5,959 bases of DNA from positions 1-5,959 of the forward strand of contig ONVG01000113.1 in assembly GCA_900321195.1 (NCBI GenBank), written 5' to 3'. Shown piece by piece: positions 1 to 5,713 of this stretch. The stretch's first letter is position 1. Each line of letters begins with the position of its first letter. This DNA is from an uncultured Eubacteriales bacterium (lineage in GTDB: Bacteria; Bacillota; Clostridia; Oscillospirales; Acutalibacteraceae). A program made the position numbers and the translations under genes. The notes below the pieces were generated by a model. That model had not been told where the DNA came from. It saw only the letters and a program-made list of their open reading frames with translations, and searched no databases.

Positions 1-1
1 T

Positions 2-29
2 ATATTATTATACCACAATCGATTGTCAA
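2..29 (-). promoter_or_regulatory. Possible promoter reading out of the left edge, with an overlapping palindrome
   Basis: On the minus strand TTGACA (29-24) exactly matches a sigma-A -35 box. A fair -10 box TAATAT (7-2) lies 16 bases further; the perfect TATAAT at 12-7 is only 11 bases away, too close to pair with it. ACAATCGATTGT (15-26) is a perfect 12-base palindrome overlapping the -35, as an operator would. The gene it would serve is outside the window. Confidence 0.35.
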
Positions 30-43
30 AAAGAAGTAAATAA

Positions 44-59
44 AAGGAAAATTTTCCTT
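44..59. repeat. Perfect 16-base palindrome
   Basis: AAGGAAAATTTTCCTT is fully self-complementary with no spacer. It lies between the terminator and the possible left-edge promoter. It could be a protein-binding dyad or chance in AT-rich DNA; with no loop it is not a good RNA hairpin. Confidence 0.45.
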
Positions 60-90
60 GAATATTTTCCCTCTGCTTGCCAAAATAAAC

Positions 91-128
91 AAAAGCTTAC
101 CGAATTTTACCATATCCGATAAGCTTTT
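91..128 (-). terminator. Probable intrinsic terminator at the end of the arg / ATP-grasp unit
   Basis: AAAAGCTTA (91-99) pairs perfectly with TAAGCTTTT (120-128). On the minus strand the stem extends by a T-G wobble and two C-G pairs to about 12 pairs, around a 14-base loop. The minus-strand transcript then reads TTTTGTTTATTTT, a T-rich but interrupted tail. It lies just past the stop of the ATP-grasp gene at 132. The stem is AT-rich and the loop long, so termination may be only moderate. Confidence 0.65.
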
Positions 129-131
129 GTG

Positions 132-1112
132 TCAAATATCCATATATTTTCTGTAAAGCGGTATGATACCGGTCTTATTTTCACTAAGGCTTGCTCTTTT
201 CTGGAACACTCCGGGGAAGGGATTTCCCTCGATAAGCTCTGGGCCGTCCTTTCCTATCGCGACATCCCAGCCTACATAAGCGACCTGCGGTATCACTGTC
301 GCCGCCTCCTCTACAAGCTTCACGGCATCATCAAAAAGCGGTACTTCAAAGCCGACTATATCCTTTTTGGTCAGGGGATGCTTTTTGTGAAGTACATCAG
401 CCTTGTCTATTGCCGGTACTGTCACAATGCCCTTTTCATTCGGAAAGGTGTACATTCCTCCGCCCGAAAAGTTATCGACTACTCCGCCGTTGCCTAACTT
501 TAATATTGCCTGAAGAAAATAGCCCTTTCCGTCCTTATAGAACGTGAACATACGCATTGTATTAACACTGCCTGCGTAAAGCTCGCTGAGCTTTTCATGC
601 TGTGTCATAAAGGCTTCTGCAAGATACTGCTTTCTCTCGTTTATAAGGTCATATATTTCCTTTGCAGACTTATAGTCCTCGATACAGTACTTATCTATGC
701 CTTCGCCGCCTGCGCCGTCCACTACCTTGGCTATTATATGGGGATTTTTCTTCATAAATTCTTCAAACGCTTCAGGCGCGGCTTCTCTTACATCGAGCCA
801 GTCCCTTTTTATGAATTTTGCAAAGCGCTTGTTGAATTCTATCTTATCCTCGAACAGCGGCATATATTCCTTATCGTTATATTTTTTTATGATAGCGTTG
901 TTTTTTCCTCTTGTAAGGAAGGTAGCTCTCTGCTCATCGTTCATAAGATAGAACTCAAATTCCTGATAATCGTGATAGCCTGCCTGGAACTTCATTCCGC
1001 AGTGTATCATATCGAAGAATATCTTCACAGAGCTTTTTCCTGCTTTTTTGGATACGGCCTTTGCGATCTTGAACATCTTTCCGTAGTCAAGCTTCAATAT
1101 CCTTGCGGCCAT
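132..1112 (-). CDS. Sugar-transfer-associated ATP-grasp domain protein
   Basis: This 326-residue protein looks like the ATPgrasp_ST family (sugar-transfer-associated ATP-grasp), often found near surface-polysaccharide genes; its reaction and substrate are not known to me. ATP-grasp enzymes couple ATP cleavage to joining a carboxylate with an amine or similar group through an acylphosphate. Seen here: a basic N-terminal region with FFDMIHCGMKFQAGYHDYQEFEFY (continuous from about residue 32), the glycine-rich phosphate loop AKVVDGAGGEGI (128-139), NTMRMFTF (184-191), and the magnesium-binding end GWDVAI (281-286) with LIEGNP (293-298), including Asp283, Glu295 and Asn297. There is no signal peptide or membrane segment, so it is probably cytoplasmic. 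I start at ATG 1112 because AAGGA (1125-1121) is 8 bases upstream; a TTG at 1130 would add six residues but has only a weak GGTG before it. It follows argF after 91 bases with no clear terminator between, so co-transcription is possible but not shown. A RimK-like ligase is a more distant alternative. Confidence 0.8.
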   Translation of the reverse strand: MAARILKLDYGKMFKIAKAVSKKAGKSSVKIFFDMIHCGMKFQAGYHDYQEFEFYLMNDEQRATFLTRGKNNAIIKKYNDKEYMPLFEDKIEFNKRFAKFIKRDWLDVREAAPEAFEEFMKKNPHIIAKVVDGAGGEGIDKYCIEDYKSAKEIYDLINERKQYLAEAFMTQHEKLSELYAGSVNTMRMFTFYKDGKGYFLQAILKLGNGGVVDNFSGGGMYTFPNEKGIVTVPAIDKADVLHKKHPLTKKDIVGFEVPLFDDAVKLVEEAATVIPQVAYVGWDVAIGKDGPELIEGNPFPGVFQKRASLSENKTGIIPLYRKYMDI

Positions 1113-1120
1113 ATATCTTA

Positions 1121-1125
1121 TCCTT
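1121..1125 (-). promoter_or_regulatory. Ribosome binding site of the ATP-grasp gene that decides its start
   Basis: AAGGA on the minus strand lies 8 bases before the ATG at 1112. The upstream TTG at 1130 would place this site inside the coding region, so the ATG is preferred. Confidence 0.6.
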
Positions 1126-1203
1126 GACAAAACACCACACCCAATTTAATATTTCAGTCAAAAAATATCATTTTACCGATTTTGTCGATTTTTTGCAGAT
1201 TTA

Positions 1204-2115
1204 TTACTTATCGCCAAGACACTTTACCATAACAGCCTTCTGCGCATGGAGCCTGTTCTCTGCTTCCTCGAATATCTCGTCTGCATGAGCTTCAAATACT
1301 TCCTCTGTTATCTCCTCGCCCCTGTGTGCAGGCAGACAGTGCTGTACCATAGCGTCAGGCTTTGCAAGCGCCATAAGCTCCGCATTTACCTGATAGCCGT
1401 CAAAGGCTTTCCTTCTCCTTTCTGCTTCGCCTTCCTGTCCCATTGATGCCCATACGTCTGTTATAACTACATCCGCATCAACAACAGCCTCTTTCGGTGT
1501 GCGGAACATGCTGAACTTATCGCCGTATTCCTTTGCAAAGGCAAGTACATCCTCATGCGGCTCGTAGCCCTCCGGACAAGCTACAGAAATAGACATTCCT
1601 GTTTTCAGCGCGCCGACGATGAGAGAGTTCATCATATTGTTTCCGTCACCGATAAAGCACATTTTAAGTCCGTCAAGCTTTCCCTTGAATTCACGGATAG
1701 TCATAAGGTCGGCAAGTATCTGACAGGGATGACAAAAGTCTGTAAGACCGTTTATTATCGGAATGCTGCCGTAGCTTGCAAGATCCTCTACTTCCTTCTG
1801 CTCAAAGGTACGTATCATTATACCGTCAAGATAGCGTGAAAGAACTCTTGCGGTATCCTGTACAGGCTCGCCCCTGCCTATCTGCATATCCTTTGACGAA
1901 AGGAATATCGGCTGACCGCCAAGCTGATATATTCCCACTTCAAAGGAAACTCTTGTACGTGTAGATGCTTTCTCAAAGATAAGTCCGAGTGACTTTCCTT
2001 CAAGGAGCTTGTGCGGTATGCCGTGCTTCTGCTCATATTTGAGCTGGTCGGCAAGATTGAGGATATCGATTACTTCCTCTGATGTAAGATCCAACATTTT
2101 CAATAAGTGTTTCAT
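1204..2115 (-). CDS. argF: Ornithine carbamoyltransferase (anabolic)
   Basis: ArgF joins carbamoyl phosphate to ornithine to give citrulline. The 303-residue protein has the carbamoyl-phosphate loop STRTR (51-55), HPCQ (129-132), the ornithine-binding DVWASMG loop (220-226) and HCLPAHRG (259-266, with Cys260). These separate it from aspartate carbamoyltransferase, which lacks the SMG and HCLP motifs. The start ATG 2115 has GGAGG (2128-2124) at 8 bases, lying within the end of argD, so the two are probably translationally coupled. Placement as the last core arginine gene of the run resembles the argCJBD...argF order of Bacillus, though carAB is not between them here. No arcA or arcC neighbour suggests the catabolic enzyme. 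It ends with GDK and TAA. Confidence 0.97.
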   Translation of the reverse strand: MKHLLKMLDLTSEEVIDILNLADQLKYEQKHGIPHKLLEGKSLGLIFEKASTRTRVSFEVGIYQLGGQPIFLSSKDMQIGRGEPVQDTARVLSRYLDGIMIRTFEQKEVEDLASYGSIPIINGLTDFCHPCQILADLMTIREFKGKLDGLKMCFIGDGNNMMNSLIVGALKTGMSISVACPEGYEPHEDVLAFAKEYGDKFSMFRTPKEAVVDADVVITDVWASMGQEGEAERRRKAFDGYQVNAELMALAKPDAMVQHCLPAHRGEEITEEVFEAHADEIFEEAENRLHAQKAVMVKCLGDK

Positions 2116-2118
2116 TTG

Positions 2119-3294
2119 TCAAGCCTCCATTACTTTTTTAAGGATACCGAGTCCTTTATTTATTTCATCATAGGTTATAGTAAGCGGCGGAAGAAGTCTT
2201 AAAAGATCCTTAGCCGTAAGTATGAGAAGTCCGTTTTCGACGCACTGAGCGGCAACTGCCTTTGCATTGTCCTTTTCAGTAACAATGCCTATCATCATGC
2301 CCCTGCCTCTTACTTCCTTGACGTTGCCAATTTTTTCAAGCTCTGCTCTGATATATTCGCCCTTTGCTCTTACCTCTGCAAGAAATTCGGGTGTCGTTAC
2401 TCTTGAAAGCACCTCTTTTGCAGCAGCACAGGCGATCGGATTTCCGCCGAATGTCGTTCCGTGTGTGCCTGCCGACATTACGTCTGCAAGCTTTTCACTG
2501 CAAAGGCATGCGCCTATCGGGAGACCGCCGCCGAGACCCTTTGCCGATGTCACTACATCGGGCTTTACTCCGTAGCCCTGATAGCAGTAGAAATCGCCTG
2601 TCCTTGAAATTCCCGTCTGTACCTCATCGACCATGAAAAGTATATCCTTTTCATTGCAGATAGTCTGTATTGCTTCGACATAAGACTTATCGAGCGGCAT
2701 AACTCCGCCCTCGCCCTGTATAAGCTCTACGAACACTGCACAAACATCATCTTTGATATGAGCTTTGAGGTCGTCAATATCATTAGCGGCTGCAAATTCA
2801 AAGCCATCTGTAAACGGGAAAAAATAATTGTGGAAAACATCCTGTCCTGTTGCGGCAAGTGTTGTAACAGTCCTGCCGTGGAATGAATTGACAAGTGTTA
2901 TTATCTTCTGTCTGCCCTGACCGTATTTGTCAAAGCTGTATTTTCTTGCTGTCTTTATAGCGCACTCGTTTGCTTCCGCGCCCGAATTGCAAAGGAAAAC
3001 CTTGTCAAAGCCTGTGAGCTCGCAGAGTTTTTTTGCTACTTCTGTCTGAAGAGGAGAATAATAAAGATTTGATATGTGCTGTATAGCTGCCGCCTGGTCT
3101 GAAACAGCCTTTACCCAGCCGTCATCACAGTAGCCGAGAGAATTAACACCTATACCGCTTGTGAAATCTATGTATTCCTTTCCGTCCACACCCTTTGCGA
3201 CTGCTCCCTTGCCGCTTACAAGCGCTGTCTGAAATCTGCCGTAGGTGTGCATCATATATTGTTGTTCGTCATTTTTTATTTCCTCAAAGGTCAT
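2119..3294 (-). CDS. argD: Acetylornithine aminotransferase (PLP-dependent, class III)
   Basis: ArgD transfers the amino group of glutamate to N-acetylglutamate semialdehyde, making N-acetylornithine. The 391-residue length is normal. Motifs in order: NSGAEANE (103-110) for phosphate binding, SFHGRT (137-142), DEVQTGISRTG (223-233) with Asp223 and Gln226 near the cofactor ring, SAKGLGGGLPIGA (250-262) with Lys252 as the expected Schiff-base lysine, and THGTTFGGNP (277-286). The start ATG 3294 has GGAGG (3307-3303) at 8 bases. It follows argB by 18 bases and is separated from argF by 3 bases, with the argF ribosome binding site inside its last codons. Class III enzymes also include ornithine and succinylornithine aminotransferases; the operon position makes ArgD the clear choice. 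Nothing looks damaged. Confidence 0.96.
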   Translation of the reverse strand: MTFEEIKNDEQQYMMHTYGRFQTALVSGKGAVAKGVDGKEYIDFTSGIGVNSLGYCDDGWVKAVSDQAAAIQHISNLYYSPLQTEVAKKLCELTGFDKVFLCNSGAEANECAIKTARKYSFDKYGQGRQKIITLVNSFHGRTVTTLAATGQDVFHNYFFPFTDGFEFAAANDIDDLKAHIKDDVCAVFVELIQGEGGVMPLDKSYVEAIQTICNEKDILFMVDEVQTGISRTGDFYCYQGYGVKPDVVTSAKGLGGGLPIGACLCSEKLADVMSAGTHGTTFGGNPIACAAAKEVLSRVTTPEFLAEVRAKGEYIRAELEKIGNVKEVRGRGMMIGIVTEKDNAKAVAAQCVENGLLILTAKDLLRLLPPLTITYDEINKGLGILKKVMEA

Positions 3295-3312
3295 TTGTAT
3301 TACCTCCGTTTA

Positions 3313-4173
3313 TCAATAGAACATTGTTCCGATACCTTCATCGGAGAACATCTCTATAAGTATTGAATGCGGTATTCTGCCGTCGATTATATGAGCGCGC
3401 TTTACTCCGCGTCTGACAGCTTCTACACAGCAGTCTATTTTCGGTATCATGCCGCCGGATATTATGCCTTCGCGCTTCAAAGACGGCACTTCGCTTACAT
3501 TTACTACAGGTATGAGTGTTTCATCGTCATCCTTGTCACGCAGAAGTCCTCTTATATCCGTCATAAGTATGAGCTTTGCGGCTTTAAGGTCAGCCGCTAT
3601 TCTTGCGGCGGCAAGATCGGCGTTGATATTGTAGACTTCTCCGCCGTAACCGCCCGCAACGGTTGAGATTATCGGAACATAACCGTTTTTTGTGGCATTC
3701 TCTATCACTTCGGTGTTTACTTCGGTTATCTCTCCGACAAATCCGAGGTCGATGCCCGATGCTTTTTTCTCCGCCATTATCATACGTCCGTCAAGACCGC
3801 AAAGACCTATAGCCTTTCCGCTGTGCTGTTCAAGAAGCTGCACAAGGCTCTTATTCACCTTTCCTGCAAGCACCATCTGAACTACGTCTATCGTTTCCTC
3901 GTCCGTAACACGCAGACCGTTTATAAATCTGCTTTCCTTGCCTATCTTTTTGAGCATGCCGCTTATTTCGGGGCCGCCGCCGTGTACAAGCACAACATTT
4001 ATTCCGATAAGCTGCAAAAGAACTATGTCGCTCATTACAGCTTCTTTCAGGTCATCGTTTATCATGGCGTTGCCGCCGTATTTTACAACTATAGTCTTGC
4101 CCGACCATTTCTGTATATAAGGAAGTGCCTGCACAAGCACCTTTGCTTTGTCCTGCTCGGAAATATTATTCAT
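3313..4173 (-). CDS. argB: Acetylglutamate kinase
   Basis: ArgB phosphorylates N-acetylglutamate with ATP, the second step of arginine synthesis and often its control point. The 286-residue protein has the amino-acid-kinase fold motifs: VVKYGGNAM (29-37), VHGGGPEI (63-70), FINGLRVT (83-90), NINADLAAARIA (182-193), TDIRGLL (205-211) and SGGMIPK (239-245). I start at ATG 4173, giving MNNISEQDKAKVLVQALPYI, because GGGAG at 4187-4183 is 9 bases upstream; an in-frame ATG at 4182 directly abuts that site and is less likely. The N-terminal helix and the C-terminal HSILIEMFSDEGIGTM resemble arginine-inhibited kinases of the cyclic pathway, so feedback inhibition by arginine is inferred. That would fit an ArgJ-type pathway. 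It lies 24 bases after argJ and 18 before argD, surely co-transcribed. No damage is seen. Confidence 0.96.
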   Translation of the reverse strand: MNNISEQDKAKVLVQALPYIQKWSGKTIVVKYGGNAMINDDLKEAVMSDIVLLQLIGINVVLVHGGGPEISGMLKKIGKESRFINGLRVTDEETIDVVQMVLAGKVNKSLVQLLEQHSGKAIGLCGLDGRMIMAEKKASGIDLGFVGEITEVNTEVIENATKNGYVPIISTVAGGYGGEVYNINADLAAARIAADLKAAKLILMTDIRGLLRDKDDDETLIPVVNVSEVPSLKREGIISGGMIPKIDCCVEAVRRGVKRAHIIDGRIPHSILIEMFSDEGIGTMFY

Positions 4174-4182
4174 TTTTATCAT

Positions 4183-4187
4183 CTCCC
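4183..4187 (-). promoter_or_regulatory. argB ribosome binding site that decides its start
   Basis: GGGAG on the minus strand lies 9 bases before the ATG at 4173 but touches the earlier in-frame ATG at 4182 with no spacing. This favours the shorter protein, which also matches the usual ArgB beginning. Confidence 0.7.
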
Positions 4188-4197
4188 ACTCGTATGA

Positions 4198-5142
4198 TCA
4201 GGTCCTGTAATCACCGTTTATCTTTACATATTCATATGTAAGGTCACAGCCGTATGCTTCAGCTTCACCGCTGCCGTCATTAAGCTCTATTATTATATCT
4301 ATTTCATCCTCTGTAAGCACAGTTTTTGCTGTTTCCTCGGAAAACTCTATTCCTGCGCCGTTTTTGCAGACATCTATCTTTCCTGCCTTTGACGAGAACG
4401 AAACATCGACCTTGTTTACATCTATATTTCCGCCCGAATATCCTACTGCACAAAGAACACGTCCCCAGTTAGCATCTGCGCCGAACATAGCGGCTTTCAA
4501 AAGGCTGGAGCATATTACGGACTTAGCGGCAAGCTTTGCATCATTTTCTGTCTTTGCGCCGCTCACCTTGCAAACAAGAAGCTTTGTTGCGCCTTCTCCG
4601 TCCTTTGCCATCATTAAGGAAAGACCCCTGCACACTGCAGTAAGAGCTTCAAGGAATGTATAATAATCGTCATTTTCTTCGGTGATAACAGTATTTCCTG
4701 CAAGCCCCGAAGCCATAACTGAAAGGGTATCATTAGTTGAAGTATCGCCGTCAATGCTTATCATGTTGAATGTCTTATCAGCCGCAGTTTTAACGGCTTT
4801 TTTTATCATTTCGGGAGATATTGCGGCATCTGTTGTAACGAAGCAGAGCATTGTAGCCATATTCGGATGTATCATACCGCTGCCCTTTGATATACCGCCT
4901 ATCCTGACTGTTTTTCCGTCTATAACAGTTTCGACAGCATATTCCTTTGCCATAGTATCGGTAGTCATTATAGCCTCAGCCGCATTTGATGAGCCGTCAG
5001 CAGAAAGCTCAGAAACGAGCTGTTCCATACCTTCTGCGATAGGCTCTATCGGAAGTATCTGACCGATAACGCCTGTTGAGCCTACTATTATATCGTCAGC
5101 AGATATCCCAAGTTTATCTGCCGCGAGCTTAGCCATCGGCAA
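4198..5142 (-). CDS. argJ: ArgJ C-terminal fragment (about 314 residues) carrying the catalytic threonine
   Basis: This frame can open at TTG (5142) or, more simply, ATG (5136); neither has a recognisable ribosome binding site. It overlaps the stop of the N-terminal fragment by a few bases (ATGGCTAA), so coupled reinitiation is conceivable. Seen in the fragment, numbered from the TTG: LGISADDIIVGSTGVIGQ (11-28) with the oxyanion-hole Thr23-Gly24, and KGSGMIHPNMATML (86-99), where family knowledge places autocleavage between Ala96 and Thr97 to free the nucleophilic Thr97. It ends with the typical YVKINGDYRT. All catalytic elements of this part look undamaged, which argues for a recent lesion or a sequence error. 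The stop is 24 bases before the chosen argB start. Confidence 0.75.
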   Translation of the reverse strand: MPMAKLAADKLGISADDIIVGSTGVIGQILPIEPIAEGMEQLVSELSADGSSNAAEAIMTTDTMAKEYAVETVIDGKTVRIGGISKGSGMIHPNMATMLCFVTTDAAISPEMIKKAVKTAADKTFNMISIDGDTSTNDTLSVMASGLAGNTVITEENDDYYTFLEALTAVCRGLSLMMAKDGEGATKLLVCKVSGAKTENDAKLAAKSVICSSLLKAAMFGADANWGRVLCAVGYSGGNIDVNKVDVSFSSKAGKIDVCKNGAGIEFSEETAKTVLTEDEIDIIIELNDGSGEAEAYGCDLTYEYVKINGDYRT

Positions 5143-5338
5143 GATTTTTCTTTGTCACGGTTATAGGTGAGCTTTGGACAAGGTTAGTAGTATATACAGC
5201 CGCCGCAGTACACTTCTTTTCACAGAATATAAGTGCAAGATCCCTTTTTGACTTATTCTTCCTAATACCGCAGTGTATTCCCGAAGCCTTAAAACCCTTT
5301 GCCGCCGTTACAGATCCATCAATAATTTTATATGCCAT
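5129..5338 (-). CDS. argJ: ArgJ N-terminal fragment (69 residues)
   Basis: This is the intact beginning of ArgJ. KIIDGSVTAAKGFKASGIHCG (residues 4-24, continuous) matches the family start, followed by KRDLALI (31-37) and AAAVYTTNLVQSSPITV (45-61), the usual AGVFTTN...AAPV-type segment. It stops at LADG followed by TAA, where full-length homologues continue into the conserved SGNAN region. Ribosome binding site GGAGG lies 8 bases before the ATG. Alone it lacks both the oxyanion-hole segment and the nucleophilic threonine, so it should not be active. Confidence 0.8.
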   Translation of the reverse strand: MAYKIIDGSVTAAKGFKASGIHCGIRKNKSKRDLALIFCEKKCTAAAVYTTNLVQSSPITVTKKNLADG

Positions 5339-5360
5339 TTATCATTCCTCCATCTAATAA

Positions 5361-5428
5361 TTTGGGCTCTGCCCCAAACCCCGCAAGGGCTGCTCGCCCT
5401 TGACCTCGGCAGGAGCTAAAGCCCCTGC
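5361..5428. repeat. GC-rich block of three consecutive hairpins
   Basis: Three inverted repeats follow one another in 68 bases: TTTGGGC with GCCCCAAA (5361-5378, one bulged base), CAAGGGC with GCCCTTG (5384-5402, seven perfect pairs, 5-base loop), and GCAGGAGC with GCCCCTGC (5409-5428, one mismatch, TAAA loop). The block is strikingly GC-rich next to the AT-rich DNA on both sides. It resembles the short GC-rich intergenic repeats scattered through Ruminococcus-like genomes; that comparison is from memory and not checked. It ends 9 bases before the argJ ribosome binding site in the direction of transcription, so it could influence argJ translation or mRNA processing. Confidence 0.55.
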
Positions 5429-5516
5429 ACCCGCATGTTTTTATTATTTATTATTTATTCTCTATTCTTTAAAACATTCTTTAGCATCTATTATTTAAAA
5501 TTCCGATCTGAATAAA

Positions 5517-5635
5517 CAGGCACAGCTTACTTAAAAAGGAGAATAAGACCTGTTCATTAAGTAAAGCAGCCGTAAAGCAAGCCGCAAGGCTTGTGGCGGC
5601 GGAAAAAGAAAGATAATGCTGTGCCGTCCTGCGCG
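5517..5635. mobile_element. Candidate miniature inverted-repeat element with 8-base flanking direct repeats
   Basis: An 8-base inverted repeat, GGCACAGC (5519-5526) and GCTGTGCC (5618-5625), closes the element, and it can be extended by two more pairs over a one-base bulge. Inside are two further stems: TTACTTAA (5527-5534) with TTAAGTAA (5557-5564), and CAAGCC (5578-5583) with GGCTTG (5588-5593) around a GCAA loop, extended across an internal loop by GCCG (5569-5572) with CGGC (5597-5600). The exact 8-mer TGAATAAA stands on both sides (5509-5516 and 5636-5643), as a target-site duplication would. The inverted repeats lie 2 and 10 bases in from the direct repeats, which is not perfectly symmetric. 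There is no transposase, so it would be non-autonomous. A structured RNA, read best on the plus strand where the loop is a GNRA tetraloop, is the alternative. The stems are seen directly; mobility is inferred. Confidence 0.45.
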
Positions 5636-5696
5636 TGAATAAATTTTTACATAAGATAACTTAGTGAGCGCAGCGAACGAAAACGCGAAATTCGCT

Positions 5697-5713
5697 CCAG
5701 GGCGTACCCCTGG
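5697..5713 (-). repeat. Hairpin immediately after the argC stop codon
   Basis: CCAGGG at 5697-5702 pairs perfectly with CCCTGG at 5708-5713 around a 5-base loop, beginning at the base after the argC stop. Beside it, AGCGAA (5672-5677) pairs with TTCGCT (5691-5696) around a 13-base loop. No T-run follows the first stem on the minus strand, so this is not a canonical intrinsic terminator. It could stabilise the argC mRNA 3' end or be the edge of a dispersed repeat; the sequence alone does not decide. Confidence 0.5.

Larger units (their letters stand above)
4198..5338 (-). pseudogene. argJ: Glutamate N-acetyltransferase / amino-acid acetyltransferase, broken by a frameshifting internal deletion
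   Basis: ArgJ transfers the acetyl group of N-acetylornithine to glutamate (and in bifunctional forms also uses acetyl-CoA), closing the cyclic arginine pathway. The gene is read in two frames: a start-proximal part (5338-5129, 69 codons) that ends at TAA just after LADG, and a distal part beginning in another frame near 5142. Together they give 383 residues against about 400-410 for the family. Compared with Bacillus subtilis ArgJ recalled from memory, about 25 residues are missing at the junction, including the conserved SGNANA-type motif. A simple frame slip cannot restore this. The frame change requires a lost length of 3n+2 bases, and about 75-85 bases fits. The junction sits on ATGGC (5136-5132), which can belong both to the end of LADG and to the start of MAKL. 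The start is ATG at 5338 with GGAGG at 5351-5347, 8 bases upstream. Natural mutation and assembly error are both possible. Confidence 0.85.
5339..5713. other. 375-base non-coding interval inside the arg operon
   Basis: No convincing coding frame is seen on either strand between the argC stop and the argJ start. In contrast, the other core arg genes here are 3 to 24 bases apart. In the direction of transcription it holds: a hairpin directly after argC (5697-5713) with a second inverted repeat beside it (5672-5696), a 119-base structured element bounded by direct repeats (5517-5635), an AT-rich stretch (5430-5516) with a short tandem of ATTATTT (5443-5456), a GC-rich three-hairpin block (5361-5428), and the argJ ribosome binding site GGAGG (5347-5351). 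No hairpin followed directly by a T-run is seen on the minus strand, so read-through from argC into argJ remains possible. I infer that it grew by insertion of small repeats. Confidence 0.8.

Noticed and set aside
129..1127. Open frames on the plus strand opposite the ATP-grasp gene
   Set aside because: They have no recognisable domains or ribosome binding sites and mirror a clearly coding minus strand. The same holds for the plus-strand frames opposite argF, argD, argB and argJ.
1113..1203. Terminator or promoter between argF and the ATP-grasp gene
   Set aside because: The stretch is AT-rich with a repeated AAAATCG and a weak AAAAATC/GATATTTTT pairing, but I see no GC-containing stem with T-run and no well-spaced -35/-10 pair.
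5120..5150. Programmed ribosomal frameshift in argJ
   Set aside because: A frameshift alone would not restore the roughly 25 missing conserved residues, and no slippery heptamer or downstream stem is evident at the junction.
5384..5459. Intrinsic terminator on the plus strand (GC hairpin followed by TTTTTATT)
   Set aside because: The T-run begins about 9 bases after the last stem and no plus-strand gene precedes it.
5430..5516. Internal promoter for argJ in the AT-rich stretch
   Set aside because: Several TATAAT-like strings occur simply because the DNA is AT-rich; none has a good -35 box at 16-18 bases.
5339..5713. T-box, arginine-responsive leader or known riboswitch
   Set aside because: The conserved T-box core and the conserved cores of riboswitches I know were not found. 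The hairpins look like unrelated repeats stacked together, and the position inside the operon is unusual for such a leader.
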